Shown piece after piece: positions 1-9,237 of a stretch of 64,000 bases of DNA. The first letter of the stretch is position 1; every line of letters begins with the position of its first letter. Source of the DNA: Paenibacillus jilunlii. Its GTDB lineage: Bacteria; Bacillota; Bacilli; Paenibacillales; Paenibacillaceae. Made by a program: the position numbers and the translations under genes. A model generated the notes under the pieces. The model was not told the DNA's origin. It was given only the letters and a program-made list of their open reading frames with translations, and did not search any database. The stretch covers positions 209,362-273,361 of the forward strand of contig NZ_FNGM01000008.1 of assembly GCF_900102965.1 (NCBI RefSeq). The letters run 5' to 3'.

Positions 1-792
1 ACAGCTGTCTGCGGGGCCGGCAAATTCGGCCGTTATATCGGACGGCTTATTTTTGAGCGGGCTCACACCGGTACAGCCTTCGAACTGGTGAGCGGCCGCT
101 GCTTCCCGGTTGATCCTTCGCTTACCGAGGATGTGCTCGCGCCTGCGGCAGCGCTGCATTTGCAGAATGGACGCGAGGTTCTTGACGAAACTGTAGCCAT
201 CACAGACCGGGAGCTTTCCCTGGATACAGAGGGGGAATCTCCTTTTGGCAATCTGCTGGCTCAGGCTGTCCGCCGCTTCACAGCAACCCCAATATCCCTG
301 GTCAACAGCGGACAATTGCTTGGACCTCTGCCGCAAGGCAACATTACGGCAGGAATGCTGCACGCGCTGTGCCCTTCTCCGGTTAATGCCTGTATTATCC
401 AGCTAAAAGGGAAGGACATCCGCAAGGCGCTTGAGCAGAGCAGGACTGAAGCGTTCTACAATAAGGCGATTTTTGGCTACGGCTTCCGGGGGAAGCTGCT
501 GGGCAGCCTGGCTGTCGATGGATTAAAAATCCTGTACGATCCAGGGGTCTTGCCTTATGATAACGGTATCGCCGTTTTTGTCGGCGGGGAGCCGCTGGAT
601 GACGAGGCCGTCTATTCTGTCGGAACACTGGATATGTTCACTTTCCGCATAGGGTATGAGAGTCTTGCGGATGGAGCCGAACCGCTGTATCTGCTGCCTC
701 ATTTCCTGCGGGATCTGCTGCGGATGGAGCTGCAAAGGCCGGGAAGCCTGGATGAATGTGCAGTTCTCCGCTGGGTGGACGGGTCTGACTAA
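1..792 (+). CDS. Bifunctional metallophosphatase/5'-nucleotidase, C-terminal part (truncated by window edge)
   Basis: The frame is open from base 1, so only the C-terminal ~263 residues are present. They match the 5'-nucleotidase C-terminal domain (5_nucleotid_C): a GNLLAQAVR stretch, an SLVNSGQL stretch (the family's xNxGxxR-like substrate strand) and the GKDIRKALEQS helix. The N-terminal metallophosphoesterase domain lies upstream of the window. Members are usually exported or cytoplasmic (YunD-like) nucleotidases that dephosphorylate nucleotides or UDP-sugars. Which of these applies cannot be told without the missing N-terminus. uppP follows 51 bp downstream with its own ribosome binding site. 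Confidence 0.8.
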   Translation, partial: TAVCGAGKFGRYIGRLIFERAHTGTAFELVSGRCFPVDPSLTEDVLAPAAALHLQNGREVLDETVAITDRELSLDTEGESPFGNLLAQAVRRFTATPISLVNSGQLLGPLPQGNITAGMLHALCPSPVNACIIQLKGKDIRKALEQSRTEAFYNKAIFGYGFRGKLLGSLAVDGLKILYDPGVLPYDNGIAVFVGGEPLDDEAVYSVGTLDMFTFRIGYESLADGAEPLYLLPHFLRDLLRMELQRPGSLDECAVLRWVDGSD

Positions 793-843
793 CCGCGATG
801 ATTTCTTTTTCACTTTCATTTTTTCAATAATCAGGAGGATTAT

Positions 844-1671
844 ATGGACACGATTACAGCAATAATTCTGGCAATTGTAGAAGGAATAACTGAATTTATC
901 CCGGTATCATCCACGGGGCACATGATTTTAACCACTAAGCTGCTGGGCTTTGACGAGCAGTCGCCGATTATGAAAACTTATGAGATTGTCATTCAGCTTG
1001 GAGCCATTCTGGCCATTGCCCTGGTGTACCGCCAGCGGATTCTGAACCTGCTGGGTATCGGACGCAGCCGTTCAGGCAGAGGCGGAGTGATGCCGGCCTC
1101 CAGATTGAATCTGATTCATGTCCTTCTCGGGATTGTACCGGCGCTTGCGGTAGCTTTTTTTGCCCGTGATTTCATTAAAGGACTCTTTGGTGCTTCCACA
1201 GTGCTCTGGGCGCTTGTCGCCGGCGGGGTGCTGATGATCGTTGCAGAATGGGTGAACAGACGGAAGATCCGGATTACCGCGCATGAGCTGGATGACTTAT
1301 CGTACGGACAGGCGCTGGCGATTGGCCTCTACCAGATTATTTCCGTGCTGTGGCCGGGATTTTCCCGGTCCGGTTCAACGATCTCAGGCGGTATGCTGAG
1401 CGGGGTCAGCTACAAGGCTTCGGCGGACTTCTCGTTCCTGATTGCCATACCGATTATGTGTGCGGCATCCGGTTATGAGCTGCTTGATTCCTATCAGTAT
1501 TTTACCAAAGATACGATTATGGATTTCGCGATCGGATTTGTCATTTCATTTATTGTCGCCTACCTGGTGGTGGTTGCGTTCATGAAGCTGATCCAGAAGA
1601 TCCGGCCGACCCATTTCGCGATTTACCGTTTTATTCTGGCTGCGGTGTTCTGGTTGTTTATTATGCGTTAA
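844..1671 (+). CDS. uppP: Undecaprenyl-diphosphatase UppP/BacA
   Basis: Integral membrane enzyme of 275 residues that dephosphorylates undecaprenyl pyrophosphate, recycling the lipid carrier of cell-wall synthesis and giving intrinsic bacitracin tolerance. Both family signatures are visible: EGITEFIPVSSTGHM near residue 15 and PGFSRSGSTISGG near residue 170, with conserved Glu, Ser and Arg. Length is typical (~270). The ribosome binding site is AGGAGG seven bases before the ATG. The segment between the two signatures contains several hydrophobic helices, and the C-terminus is a helix ending in FIMR. Confidence 0.95.
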   Translation: MDTITAIILAIVEGITEFIPVSSTGHMILTTKLLGFDEQSPIMKTYEIVIQLGAILAIALVYRQRILNLLGIGRSRSGRGGVMPASRLNLIHVLLGIVPALAVAFFARDFIKGLFGASTVLWALVAGGVLMIVAEWVNRRKIRITAHELDDLSYGQALAIGLYQIISVLWPGFSRSGSTISGGMLSGVSYKASADFSFLIAIPIMCAASGYELLDSYQYFTKDTIMDFAIGFVISFIVAYLVVVAFMKLIQKIRPTHFAIYRFILAAVFWLFIMR

Positions 1672-1780
1672 TCTATAGGCTCTTGACTAATCGCTCAAGG
1701 TAACGGTATATACAGAGAGTGTCAACTGGGGATTTTGGAACAATATAGCAATTTACCGTTAAAGGCAGGAGTGAACCAAG

Positions 1781-2884
1781 GTGCGTCTAGTATCCGTGAA
1801 TCGGCTTCAGGCGGGAATGAAGCTGGGTAAAAAAATATATAATGACGAAGGACTGGTTCTGCTCGCGGATGGAGTAGAGCTAACGGATGCGCTGATCAAG
1901 CGGCTGGCCAAGATCGACATCGGCTATATCTACATAGAAGATTCTGTCACGGAGGATGTTGAGATTACAGGCATGCTGCAGGACGAGACGCGCACTCAGG
2001 CGCTCAAGGTGGTCCGGAGCCAGTTTCAGCAGATGTCAGGCGCTTCCGGCATTACGAAGGGGTTTTATCATCTGGACAAAAAATTCTCCAAGGTGATGGA
2101 TTCCATTCTGGATGATCTGGCCACACAGGAAGATCCCATGATCATGCTGCTTGATATGCATACGGCCGACAACTACCTGTATGTTCACTCCCTGAATGTC
2201 TGCCTGTATACGCTGGTGCTCGGAATTGCCCATGGCTATAGCAGAGAAGAGCTGCGGGTCATTGGCATGGGCGCGCTGCTGCATGATATAGGCAAAACGC
2301 AAATCCCTGTCAAAATCATTCAAAAGCCCGGTATGCTCAGTGACGAGGAGTTCCGTCATATGCAGGCCCATACCGAAATCGGCTACCGGATTCTCAAGGA
2401 TGAACCGAATATCCCGCTGCTCGCGGCACACTGTGCGCTGCAGCATCACGAGCGCATCGATGGTTCGGGTTATCCGCGCGGGCTGAAAGGGCCGCAAATT
2501 CATGAATATGCCAAATGGCTGGGGGTTGCGGATTCCTATGATGCCATGACCTCGAACCGGATCTATAAGAAGGCGATGCTGCCGCATCAGGCAGTTGAAG
2601 CGTTGTATGTAGGTTCAGGAACGCTCTATGAGCAGAAGCAATTGGAGCTGTTCCGGGACCGTGTGGCGATCTATCCGCTGGGTCTGACCGTCAAGCTTAG
2701 CACCGGTGAGAGCGGAGTGGTGGTCAAAATTGACCCGACCATACCGCACAGGCCGGTTGTCCGTGTCCTGCACGACCCTGATGGTGAGCCCGTGATCCCC
2801 TTTGAGCTTGATCTCGGCAGCAAGCTTTCTGTAGTGATTGTGGATGTGACCGATGAAGACGGGGCTGTGGTAAAAACCAAGTGA
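1781..2884 (+). CDS. HD-GYP domain protein, probable cyclic-di-GMP phosphodiesterase
   Basis: 367 residues starting at GTG behind GGCAGGAG. The HD-GYP domain occupies roughly residues 130-300, with HSLNVCLYT, the HD pair in LLHDIGKTQ, and HHERIDGSGYPRGL containing the GYP triplet. The family hydrolyses c-di-GMP to pGpG/GMP. The ~120-residue N-terminus (RLQAGMKLGKKIY...) is the usual DUF3391-like lead-in, and ~60 residues follow the HD-GYP core. No membrane segment is seen, so the protein is likely cytoplasmic. A c-di-GMP-I riboswitch lies elsewhere in this window (near 34.9 kb), consistent with c-di-GMP signalling in the organism. Confidence 0.9.
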   Translation: MRLVSVNRLQAGMKLGKKIYNDEGLVLLADGVELTDALIKRLAKIDIGYIYIEDSVTEDVEITGMLQDETRTQALKVVRSQFQQMSGASGITKGFYHLDKKFSKVMDSILDDLATQEDPMIMLLDMHTADNYLYVHSLNVCLYTLVLGIAHGYSREELRVIGMGALLHDIGKTQIPVKIIQKPGMLSDEEFRHMQAHTEIGYRILKDEPNIPLLAAHCALQHHERIDGSGYPRGLKGPQIHEYAKWLGVADSYDAMTSNRIYKKAMLPHQAVEALYVGSGTLYEQKQLELFRDRVAIYPLGLTVKLSTGESGVVVKIDPTIPHRPVVRVLHDPDGEPVIPFELDLGSKLSVVIVDVTDEDGAVVKTK

Positions 2885-2895
2885 CTTCCGGTTTG

Positions 2896-2959
2896 AAAGC
2901 GAGGCTGGGCAACGGGCAAACGCATAACTGCGCGCCCCATTGCTGTCCCGCTTTTTTTT
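2896..2959 (+). terminator. Probable intrinsic terminator after HD-GYP gene
   Basis: An AAAGCG-AGGCTGGGCAACGG arm can pair imperfectly with the CCATTGCTGTCCCGC segment and is followed by eight T. The stem has mismatches and a long loop, so the call is moderate. Confidence 0.5.
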
Positions 2960-3123
2960 ATTTTCACCTCCTCTATTGGAAGTATTTTCAGCAGAAGGAG
3001 GGGCAGACAGCCCCCAAAGTGCAGTTTTTTGCCCAATCGTGGTATGATATAGGTTAAGTCAGCGTTCTTTTTCATTTATTTTGGGTTAATAATAGGAATA
3101 CGTATCGAAGGAGCACCACGAAA

Positions 3124-4260
3124 ATGAGTATATTAGAGCCATCTTCAACACCAATAAGAGAGCTGTCGCCAAGCTATGATCCATGGGACCCGATCACTTC
3201 ATTGCGCAAGCATGGGCGTCATGTGCTGACCAGTGTCGAGATGACGGTGACCAATCTGTGCAACATGCGGTGTGAGCATTGTGCGGTTGGCGACAGCCTG
3301 ACCACTAAAGAAGGAGACATGCTCCCGCTTAAAAATATGCTGGACCGCCTGGAAGAGGTTGAACATCTGCAGACGATCAGCATTACGGGCGGTGAGCCGA
3401 TGTTCCGGGCCGGTACAGTCGAAAAAACAATTGTGCCACTGCTCAAATATGCCCGTGAGCGGGGCATCCGGTCGCAGATCAATTCCAACCTGACTATGCC
3501 GTATTCCCGGTATGAGCAGCTGCTGCCCTATTTGGATGTCATGCATATCTCGTTCAACTACATAAATGGAGATGACTTTCATGAGGTAGGGTTTGCGAAC
3601 AGCGGCCACCCGGTCTCCAAGGAAGCAGCTTACCGGCTCTATGACACGATGCTGGAAAATTCCCGCCGCTTAAGCAGTGACGGGATGCTGATTTCGGCAG
3701 AATCGATGATCAATTACCGGACGCATAAAAAGCTGCCGGCAATCCATAAGCTAATCGGGGACATGGGGGCAAGAAGGCATGAAGTGCATCCGATGTATGC
3801 TTCCAGCTTTGCTTCCAAGCTCCCGGTACTGTCCCTGAAGGAAATGGGAGCAGCGGTCCATGACCTGCTGGACCACCGTGATCCAGACATGTGGATGCTG
3901 TTCGGTACGCTCCCTTTCTTTGCCTGCAGCTTTCTGGAAGAAGACCAGAAGCTTCTCCGCAGATTGCGGGAGGAAAAAAATGTTACCCTGCGCAACGATC
4001 CGGACGGCAGAAACCGTGTGAATGTCAATATGTTCACAGGAGACGTGTTTGTGACGGATTTTGCCGATATCTCCGCCTTTGGCAACATTGGCAGCGGCAA
4101 GCTGGATGATATCTTTACCGAGTGGCAGCTGAAGCATCCGCTCAATCAGAAGGTGAATTGCCACTGTGATGAAGCCGGCTGCTGTGGTCCCAATCTTCTC
4201 GTAGCCGATATGTATTATCCGAAGGTTGATTTCAAAACTAGAAAAGCGATCACTCTGTAG
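3124..4260 (+). CDS. yfkAB: Radical SAM/CxCxxxxC motif protein YfkAB
   Basis: 378 residues. The radical SAM cluster motif CNMRCEHC (CX3CX2C) is at about residue 46. A C-terminal CHCDEAGCCGPN motif (CxCxxxxCC) defines the YfkAB family and probably holds an auxiliary iron-sulfur cluster. ITGGEPM is the usual radical SAM GGEP strand. The substrate of YfkAB is not established. Start ATG with GAAGGAG eight bases upstream; a strong promoter-like AT-rich stretch precedes it. In Bacillus subtilis the locus is split or frameshifted in some strains (yfkA/yfkB); here it is one intact frame. Confidence 0.9.
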   Translation: MSILEPSSTPIRELSPSYDPWDPITSLRKHGRHVLTSVEMTVTNLCNMRCEHCAVGDSLTTKEGDMLPLKNMLDRLEEVEHLQTISITGGEPMFRAGTVEKTIVPLLKYARERGIRSQINSNLTMPYSRYEQLLPYLDVMHISFNYINGDDFHEVGFANSGHPVSKEAAYRLYDTMLENSRRLSSDGMLISAESMINYRTHKKLPAIHKLIGDMGARRHEVHPMYASSFASKLPVLSLKEMGAAVHDLLDHRDPDMWMLFGTLPFFACSFLEEDQKLLRRLREEKNVTLRNDPDGRNRVNVNMFTGDVFVTDFADISAFGNIGSGKLDDIFTEWQLKHPLNQKVNCHCDEAGCCGPNLLVADMYYPKVDFKTRKAITL

Positions 4261-4278
4261 AAATGGGGCGTTGTTATA

Positions 4279-5640
4279 GTGCATACGGAATTTGAAGTAG
4301 GGAGATTGCTGCTCAATCTTTTGCTGGTTCTGGTGCTCGTAATGTTGAACGGCATATTTGTTGCAGCGGAGTTCTCGCTCGTGAAGGTGAGGCAGTCGCG
4401 TCTGACGCAGCTCGTCAGCGAAGGGAACAAGATGGCCGGATATGCGCTGAAGGTCAATAAGAAGCTGGATGCCTATCTGTCGGCTACCCAGTTCGGGATT
4501 ACGCTTGCCTCGCTGGGGCTGGGCTGGGTCGGGGAACCGGCCATTTCCGAGCTGCTGGTGGAGCCGCTGATGGTCCAGATTGGGGTTACCGACCATACGC
4601 TGATCTCCACGGTATCTGTAGTTGTAGGTTTCTCGATCATTACCTTTTTACATATTGTGCTGGGTGAGCTTGCGCCGAAATCCCTGGCCATCCAAAAAAC
4701 AGAAGGCTCCGCGCTGCTGTTGTCCGCGCCGCTGATGTTCTTTTATAATGTGTTTCTGCCCTTTATCTGGGTGCTGAATGCATCGGCCAATGCGCTACTG
4801 AGGCTGGTGGGAGTGGAGCCGGCCAGTGAAGCCGAAGCCGCCCACTCGGAAGAGGAAATCCGCATTCTCATGAACCAAAGTGCCAAGAGCGGTGTCATTG
4901 ACAAGGATGAGATGAAGCTGATGGACAACATCTTTGAATTCTCTGATCTGCTGGCCCGCGAGGTCATGCTTCCGCGTACAGATATGGATGTGTTATACAG
5001 CAATCTTTCTCTGGAAGAAAATATGCGGATTATTACGGAGACCAAACACTCCCGTTATCCGGTGGCTTTTGAGGACAAGGACCGGATTATCGGTTTCATT
5101 CATATCACCGATCTGCTGTTTGCCCCGCTGGAGCAGCAGAATGATCTGGCATCGCTGGTCCGGCCTATCCTTAATGTGCCGGAATCCATAGAGATCAGCC
5201 ATGCGCTGCGGCTGATGCAGAAGAACAAGGCCCAGCTCACACTCGTTGTGGATGAATATGGCGGCACGGCAGGGCTGCTCACAGCCGAGGAGATCCTTGA
5301 AGAAATCGTAGGGGACCTGCATGACGAATTCGAGGATGAACGTCCAAGCGTGGAACGCAACGGCGATTACATCTCCGTCGAAGGCCGCATGCTGATTGAA
5401 GATGTGAATGACCTTACCGGCGTAGTGATTGAAGACGACGAAGTCGACTCCATCGGCGGCTGGCTCTTCAAGGAGCTGGAGGGCAATCCGTCCAAAGGCA
5501 AGCGGGTAGTCGTCGGTGATGTTACCTTCGAGGTGGAGGAAGCCACACGTCTGCGGATCACCAGAATCAACATCCACCGTGAAACGCCTCACGCATCCGA
5601 AGAGGATGAAGCCGGTGAAGATGAGGACGGCCTGAAGTAG
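4279..5640 (+). CDS. Hemolysin-family CNNM/CBS/CorC_HlyC transporter-like protein
   Basis: 453 residues beginning at GTG 18 bp after yfkAB. Order of domains: a CNNM/DUF21 transmembrane domain (about residues 1-200, opening LLNLLLVLVLVMLNGIFVAAEFSLVK), a linker with EEEIRILMNQS, a CBS pair (about 220-340, PRTDMDVL and VDEYGGTAGLLTAEEILEEIVGDL) and a C-terminal CorC_HlyC domain (IEDDEVDSIGGW) ending in an acidic tail. Relatives are implicated in magnesium or cobalt transport and Mg tolerance; hemolysin is a historical name. Same strand and close spacing to yfkAB suggest co-transcription. Confidence 0.9.
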   Translation: MHTEFEVGRLLLNLLLVLVLVMLNGIFVAAEFSLVKVRQSRLTQLVSEGNKMAGYALKVNKKLDAYLSATQFGITLASLGLGWVGEPAISELLVEPLMVQIGVTDHTLISTVSVVVGFSIITFLHIVLGELAPKSLAIQKTEGSALLLSAPLMFFYNVFLPFIWVLNASANALLRLVGVEPASEAEAAHSEEEIRILMNQSAKSGVIDKDEMKLMDNIFEFSDLLAREVMLPRTDMDVLYSNLSLEENMRIITETKHSRYPVAFEDKDRIIGFIHITDLLFAPLEQQNDLASLVRPILNVPESIEISHALRLMQKNKAQLTLVVDEYGGTAGLLTAEEILEEIVGDLHDEFEDERPSVERNGDYISVEGRMLIEDVNDLTGVVIEDDEVDSIGGWLFKELEGNPSKGKRVVVGDVTFEVEEATRLRITRINIHRETPHASEEDEAGEDEDGLK

Positions 5641-5735
5641 GCGAACAGCCCGGCCGCTTTAATGCATCTGTGAATATACGTGTTCTGATGGTCCGGATTT
5701 CTGCTTTTCGATTTGTTTCCGGTATGGTATGCCCC

Positions 5736-5774
5736 AAGCTGTCCAAGTCACATGACTTTGGACAGCTTTTTTTG
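5736..5774 (+). terminator. Intrinsic terminator
   Basis: AAGCTGTCCAAGTCA pairs with TGACTTTGGACAGCTT around a short CA loop and is followed by a T-run. It ends the yfkAB/CNNM unit. Confidence 0.9.
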
Positions 5775-6245
5775 TCGTGCAGGTAATTAGCCAATATACC
5801 AGCTCAGTCCGGTTAGCCTGCGGAAGGGAAGGATCCTCCCACTTAACGGCGTTCCTGTCCACAATCTTATTCCAACGAGCGCCTGCTCACCGGCTTCTTG
5901 AAAAAATTGTAGAGCGCCTAGCAACATAAAGTGGATTGTATTGGGCAGAGTGTCCCAAGGGCCGGTTTAGCGGTTCTTGGGGCTCTTTTGGCTGTTCAGT
6001 CCTGGAAGTGGCAGGTTCACGACGGCGGTTAAGCGGGCGGCGACCAGCGGAGATACTCAAGGGATTGAAAGTGTTGCCGCCGAAAATTACATACAATGGA
6101 GCGTGTCTGAACCTATCCAGAAGGCGGTATACTAGAAGCGTGGGAACGAAACATACCATATGACACAGAGCCGCAGGGAGGCGCACAAAACGCAAGAGGC
6201 GGCACTAACATAGATTACTGGCTTTATCATTAAGGAGGGGTCACC
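5775..6245. other. Non-coding, apparently decayed stretch
   Basis: No convincing gene. Short frames on both strands are interrupted, and I recognise no protein in them. A terminator-like hairpin at 5948-5989 (GAG-TGTCCCAAG paired with CTTGGGGCTC, then TTTT) closely resembles the one at 10191-10241, so similar stop signals flank the regulator/ABC operon. Confidence 0.5.
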
Positions 6246-6335
6246 GTGTCCAAATTGGAGGGCAACGAGCGGTGGAAAACAAAAATGATCATGACCGAAC
6301 ATGTCGAGCAGTTCGAGGGGCAGCGTATTCTTTGA
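6246..6335 (+). pseudogene. Truncated YolD-like protein fragment
   Basis: A GTG start behind AAGGAGGGG opens a 29-residue frame: SKLEGNERWKTKMIMTEHVE and on to EGQRIL, then TGA. The pattern LEGN..W...MxxxEH is the N-terminus of YolD-like proteins, which usually accompany UvrX-type Y-family polymerases. The normal protein is about 100 residues, and no continuation is found downstream. Neither uvrX nor a full yolD is present, so this looks like a relic with an intact ribosome binding site. Confidence 0.55.
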
Positions 6336-6511
6336 GTGTTACCCCCTGGGTTACTATGAATCGTTCCATCATATTCAAAAGTTGCTGCATGATTTAAACC
6401 TTTCGTCGTCTTCTCAATACATAACACGACGAAAATGATATAATTGTAAATATAGAACCCGACAGCGGGGAGCGGAACCTCCTTCTCGATCACACGTTCT
6501 CTCGAAGATAC

Positions 6512-6560
6512 AAAGCCCGAATTGTAATCCTCCTTCAAACTGAGGATAAATTCGGGCTTT
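6512..6560 (+). promoter_or_regulatory. Two-tier hairpin upstream of regulator/ABC operon
   Basis: AAAGCCCGAATT pairs perfectly with AATTCGGGCTTT (12 bp), and an inner ATCCTC pairs with GAGGAT. No T-run follows directly. It may be a terminator of the decayed YolD unit or an attenuator-like element ahead of the operon. Confidence 0.6.
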
Positions 6561-6614
6561 ATACTATCCTCGAAAAGCCAATTCTATATTTTTTGATCAG
6601 AAGGAGGACCAAAA

Positions 6615-6671
6615 ATGAAAGTATTGATTGCCATCTTGACCCTCCTGATATTCAGCATGTCGATACGTTGA
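6615..6671 (+). CDS. 18-residue hydrophobic mini-ORF with strong ribosome binding site
   Basis: ATG follows AGAAGGAGGACC at ideal spacing and encodes 18 residues, MKVLIAILTLLIFSMSIR, then TGA. The peptide is almost wholly hydrophobic with terminal positive charges, as in small membrane peptides or truncated signal peptides. It lies between the 6512-6560 hairpin and the response regulator gene, so it could be a leader peptide or the remaining start of a lost gene. Function unknown. Confidence 0.4.
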   Translation: MKVLIAILTLLIFSMSIR

Positions 6672-6737
6672 AAAGATTGTCATATAATCAACAGTATGAA
6701 ACATTGTATTATACCCAGTAAAAGGTGGCTAGTACCT

Positions 6738-7403
6738 ATGAAAACAATTGCTATTATTGAAGATGATGAACATATCGGAAATATAATGGCAGAAACCTTG
6801 TCCCGTCAAGGATATGAGGTTATCCGGGCATACTCAGGCACAGAGGCAATCTTATTGCTTCAACATTGGACACCGGATTTGGTACTGCTTGATTTGATGC
6901 TTCCTGGACTAGCCGGCGAGGAGTTGCTCCCCAAAATGAAAGGGATTCCCGTGATTGTAGTCAGTGCCAAAGGTGGGACTGATGATAGAGTGAATCTTCT
7001 GTTAGGCGGCGCCTCCGACTATATGACCAAGCCCTTTGAGATAAAAGAACTGCTGGCTCGCATTACCGTTCAACTTCGTAGTCGAAGTGACCATTCTTCC
7101 GTCCTCACCTTTGGCGATTTGGTGTTAAGCATGACTTCTCATGAATTAAGCGTACAAAGCCGTCCAGTGCATTTGACAAAAACAGAATTCGCAATCATCA
7201 AAATCCTGATGCAAAACCCCACCCAAGCGATTGCAAAATCAGTTCTGCTTGAGCGAATCAGTCTGGATACACCTGACTGTATGGAAAGCTCTCTGAAGGT
7301 TCATATCAGCAATATACGCCGTAAACTCCGCGAAGTCAGCGGAAAGGAGTACATTGAGGCCGTATGGGGAATCGGCTTCAAGCTGTGTGAACACCAATCT
7401 TAA
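6738..7403 (+). CDS. OmpR/PhoB-family response regulator
   Basis: Receiver domain in residues 1-115 (IIEDDEHI acidic pair, phosphoacceptor Asp in DLVLLDLMLPG, VSAKGG and KPFE switch residues), then a winged-helix Trans_reg_C domain (LTKTEFAIIKILMQNP to IEAVWGIGFKL). I prefer the ATG at 6738, with AAAGGTGG nine bases upstream, over the in-frame ATG at 6696, which has no ribosome binding site and adds 14 non-family residues. It is the first gene of a four-gene unit with an ABC transporter and a histidine kinase, an arrangement typical of antimicrobial-peptide or cell-envelope-stress responses. Confidence 0.9.
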   Translation: MKTIAIIEDDEHIGNIMAETLSRQGYEVIRAYSGTEAILLLQHWTPDLVLLDLMLPGLAGEELLPKMKGIPVIVVSAKGGTDDRVNLLLGGASDYMTKPFEIKELLARITVQLRSRSDHSSVLTFGDLVLSMTSHELSVQSRPVHLTKTEFAIIKILMQNPTQAIAKSVLLERISLDTPDCMESSLKVHISNIRRKLREVSGKEYIEAVWGIGFKLCEHQS

Positions 7404-7484
7404 CCTTTTCTTTACGATTCTCTTTACCGCCTTCTTAACATTTTCCCGGTACACTCCATACATCAATTGTAAGGAGGAAATGGA

Positions 7485-8399
7485 ATGGATTATTGTTTGA
7501 CAACCAATGGCTTGAAAAAGTCATATGGGAATTTCACGGCTTTGAATGGGCTGACGATGAAAGTACCCAAAGGCTCAATTTATGGTTTTGTTGGGAGAAA
7601 CGGGACCGGCAAGACAACGCTCATTCGTTTGATTTGTGGTTTACAGCAGCCGACGGCAGGCGAATATACGCTGTACGGCAGAAAATACACCGCTAAGGAT
7701 ATTGTAAAATCCCGTCGTCGAATGGGTGCTGTGGTGGAAACGCCGTCGATATATCTCGATTTGACTGCGGAGGAAAATCTCAGAGATCAATATCGTGTAT
7801 TAGGACTTCCATCGTTCCAAAATATTCCGGAATTGTTGCAGCTCGTGGGTCTGGGAGACGCAGGAAAAAAGAAAGCAAAAAATTTCTCGCTGGGTATGCG
7901 CCAGCGTTTAGCCATTGCTGTTGCTCTCGCGGGGGATCCGGATTTTCTTGTTTTGGATGAACCCATCAACGGGCTGGATCCGCAGGGCATCATTGAGATG
8001 CGCGAGCTGTTGTTGAAACTTAACAAAGAACGGCAAATCACCATTTTAATCTCCAGTCATATTTTGGATGAGCTATCCAGATTGGCAACCCATTACGGTT
8101 TTGTCGATCATGGGCAGATGGTTAAGGAAATCAGTGCAGCGGAATTGCAGGCAGCATGTCGGAAATGCACCCAGCTTAAGGTATCTGATACCGGGGTGCT
8201 CGCCCGTGTGCTCGACCAGCGGGGAATGGAATATTCAATCCGTACGCAAAACGAAGCCGAAATGTATGGAATACTAAACGTCACCGACCTTGTTATGGAG
8301 CTTGCAAAAAATAATTGTGAAGTCTTTTCTATGAGTGAGCGGGATGAAAGCCTGGAAAGCTACTTTATCGGTTTAACCGGAGGTGGCGAAGTTGAATAG
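7485..8399 (+). CDS. ABC transporter ATP-binding protein (BcrA/lantibiotic-resistance type)
   Basis: 304 residues. Walker A is GRNGTGKTTL (about residue 37), signature SLGMRQRL (about 136), Walker B FLVLDEPINGLDP (about 156), H-loop SSHIL. The ~80 residues after the ATPase core match the regulatory tail of bacitracin/lantibiotic exporter ATPases (BcrA family). Ribosome binding site AAGGAGG. It is likely to energise the permease that overlaps its end. Confidence 0.9.
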   Translation: MDYCLTTNGLKKSYGNFTALNGLTMKVPKGSIYGFVGRNGTGKTTLIRLICGLQQPTAGEYTLYGRKYTAKDIVKSRRRMGAVVETPSIYLDLTAEENLRDQYRVLGLPSFQNIPELLQLVGLGDAGKKKAKNFSLGMRQRLAIAVALAGDPDFLVLDEPINGLDPQGIIEMRELLLKLNKERQITILISSHILDELSRLATHYGFVDHGQMVKEISAAELQAACRKCTQLKVSDTGVLARVLDQRGMEYSIRTQNEAEMYGILNVTDLVMELAKNNCEVFSMSERDESLESYFIGLTGGGEVE

Positions 8400-9222
8400 G
8401 CTGTTATCTTCGCATTTCACACGCATGTGGAAAAGCAAAACGCTTATGTCTTGCACGGTGGGTATGATGCTGTTTGCCGGTGCAATGCTGTTGGTTATAT
8501 ACAGAGGAACAAGGATGCGTGAAACTAGCCTGCAGCTTAATGAACTGCCGATTTTTCTTTTTACCATTGTGATTGGCGGATTTCTGGCTGCGTTTGTGAG
8601 TCTGTTTTTAGGCACAGAATACAGTGACGGCACGATCCGTAACAAGCTGATTGTAGGGCATCGGAAGAGCGGGCTTTACCTGTCCAATTTGCTTATCAGT
8701 TTTGTTGCGGGACTGATTTTTGCGATTGTCTATATTGTCATCGTTATGGTGGGCTCCAGCTTGGTACTTGCTTCCTTTGAGGTGGATTGGAATATGATCT
8801 TGCTGTCGCTAACAAGCAGTGTGCTGTTAATTATGGCATATGCCTCTTTCTACACCATGATGAGCATGCTGTTTCAGAATAAAGCCGCAGTGGCGGTAAC
8901 AACCTTAATTACTTTTTTTGTTTTGCTTATCATGGCCACCCAACTGCAAAGCCGGCTAAGTGCAGAGGAATTTTATTTGGTTGATACCCTTACGGATACA
9001 GGTAAGTATGTACAGAAGTCAGTGGCTAACCATAACTATCCGCGTGGCACAGAAAGAGCGGTATATCAGTTTTTATATGATTTCCTGCCGACAGGTCAAG
9101 CCAATCAAATTGCTATGAATAATGTAGCGGATTTTGTCAAGTTGTGGATTTACTCTTTGGTAATTACTGTGATGACTACAGTGATTGGACTGTTGGGTTT
9201 CGGGAAGAAGGACATTAAATAA
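8392..9222 (+). CDS. ABC-2 type permease of the same exporter
   Basis: About 276 residues with six hydrophobic segments (the first is SCTVGMMLFAGAMLLVIYRG). A TTG start at 8392, with GGAGG six bases upstream, is preferred; it overlaps the end of the ATPase gene by 8 nt, which implies translational coupling. A GTG at 8383 sits inside that GGAGG and is a poorer candidate. The substrate cannot be deduced; bacitracin-like or lantibiotic peptides are typical for this arrangement. Confidence 0.85.
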   Translation: MNRLLSSHFTRMWKSKTLMSCTVGMMLFAGAMLLVIYRGTRMRETSLQLNELPIFLFTIVIGGFLAAFVSLFLGTEYSDGTIRNKLIVGHRKSGLYLSNLLISFVAGLIFAIVYIVIVMVGSSLVLASFEVDWNMILLSLTSSVLLIMAYASFYTMMSMLFQNKAAVAVTTLITFFVLLIMATQLQSRLSAEEFYLVDTLTDTGKYVQKSVANHNYPRGTERAVYQFLYDFLPTGQANQIAMNNVADFVKLWIYSLVITVMTTVIGLLGFGKKDIK

Positions 9223-9237
9223 CGAGGAAGATGTGAA

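Noticed and set aside
3751..4596. 281-residue frame on the minus strand across yfkAB and the CNNM gene
   Set aside because: Spans two clearly coding genes on the other strand; no family resemblance.
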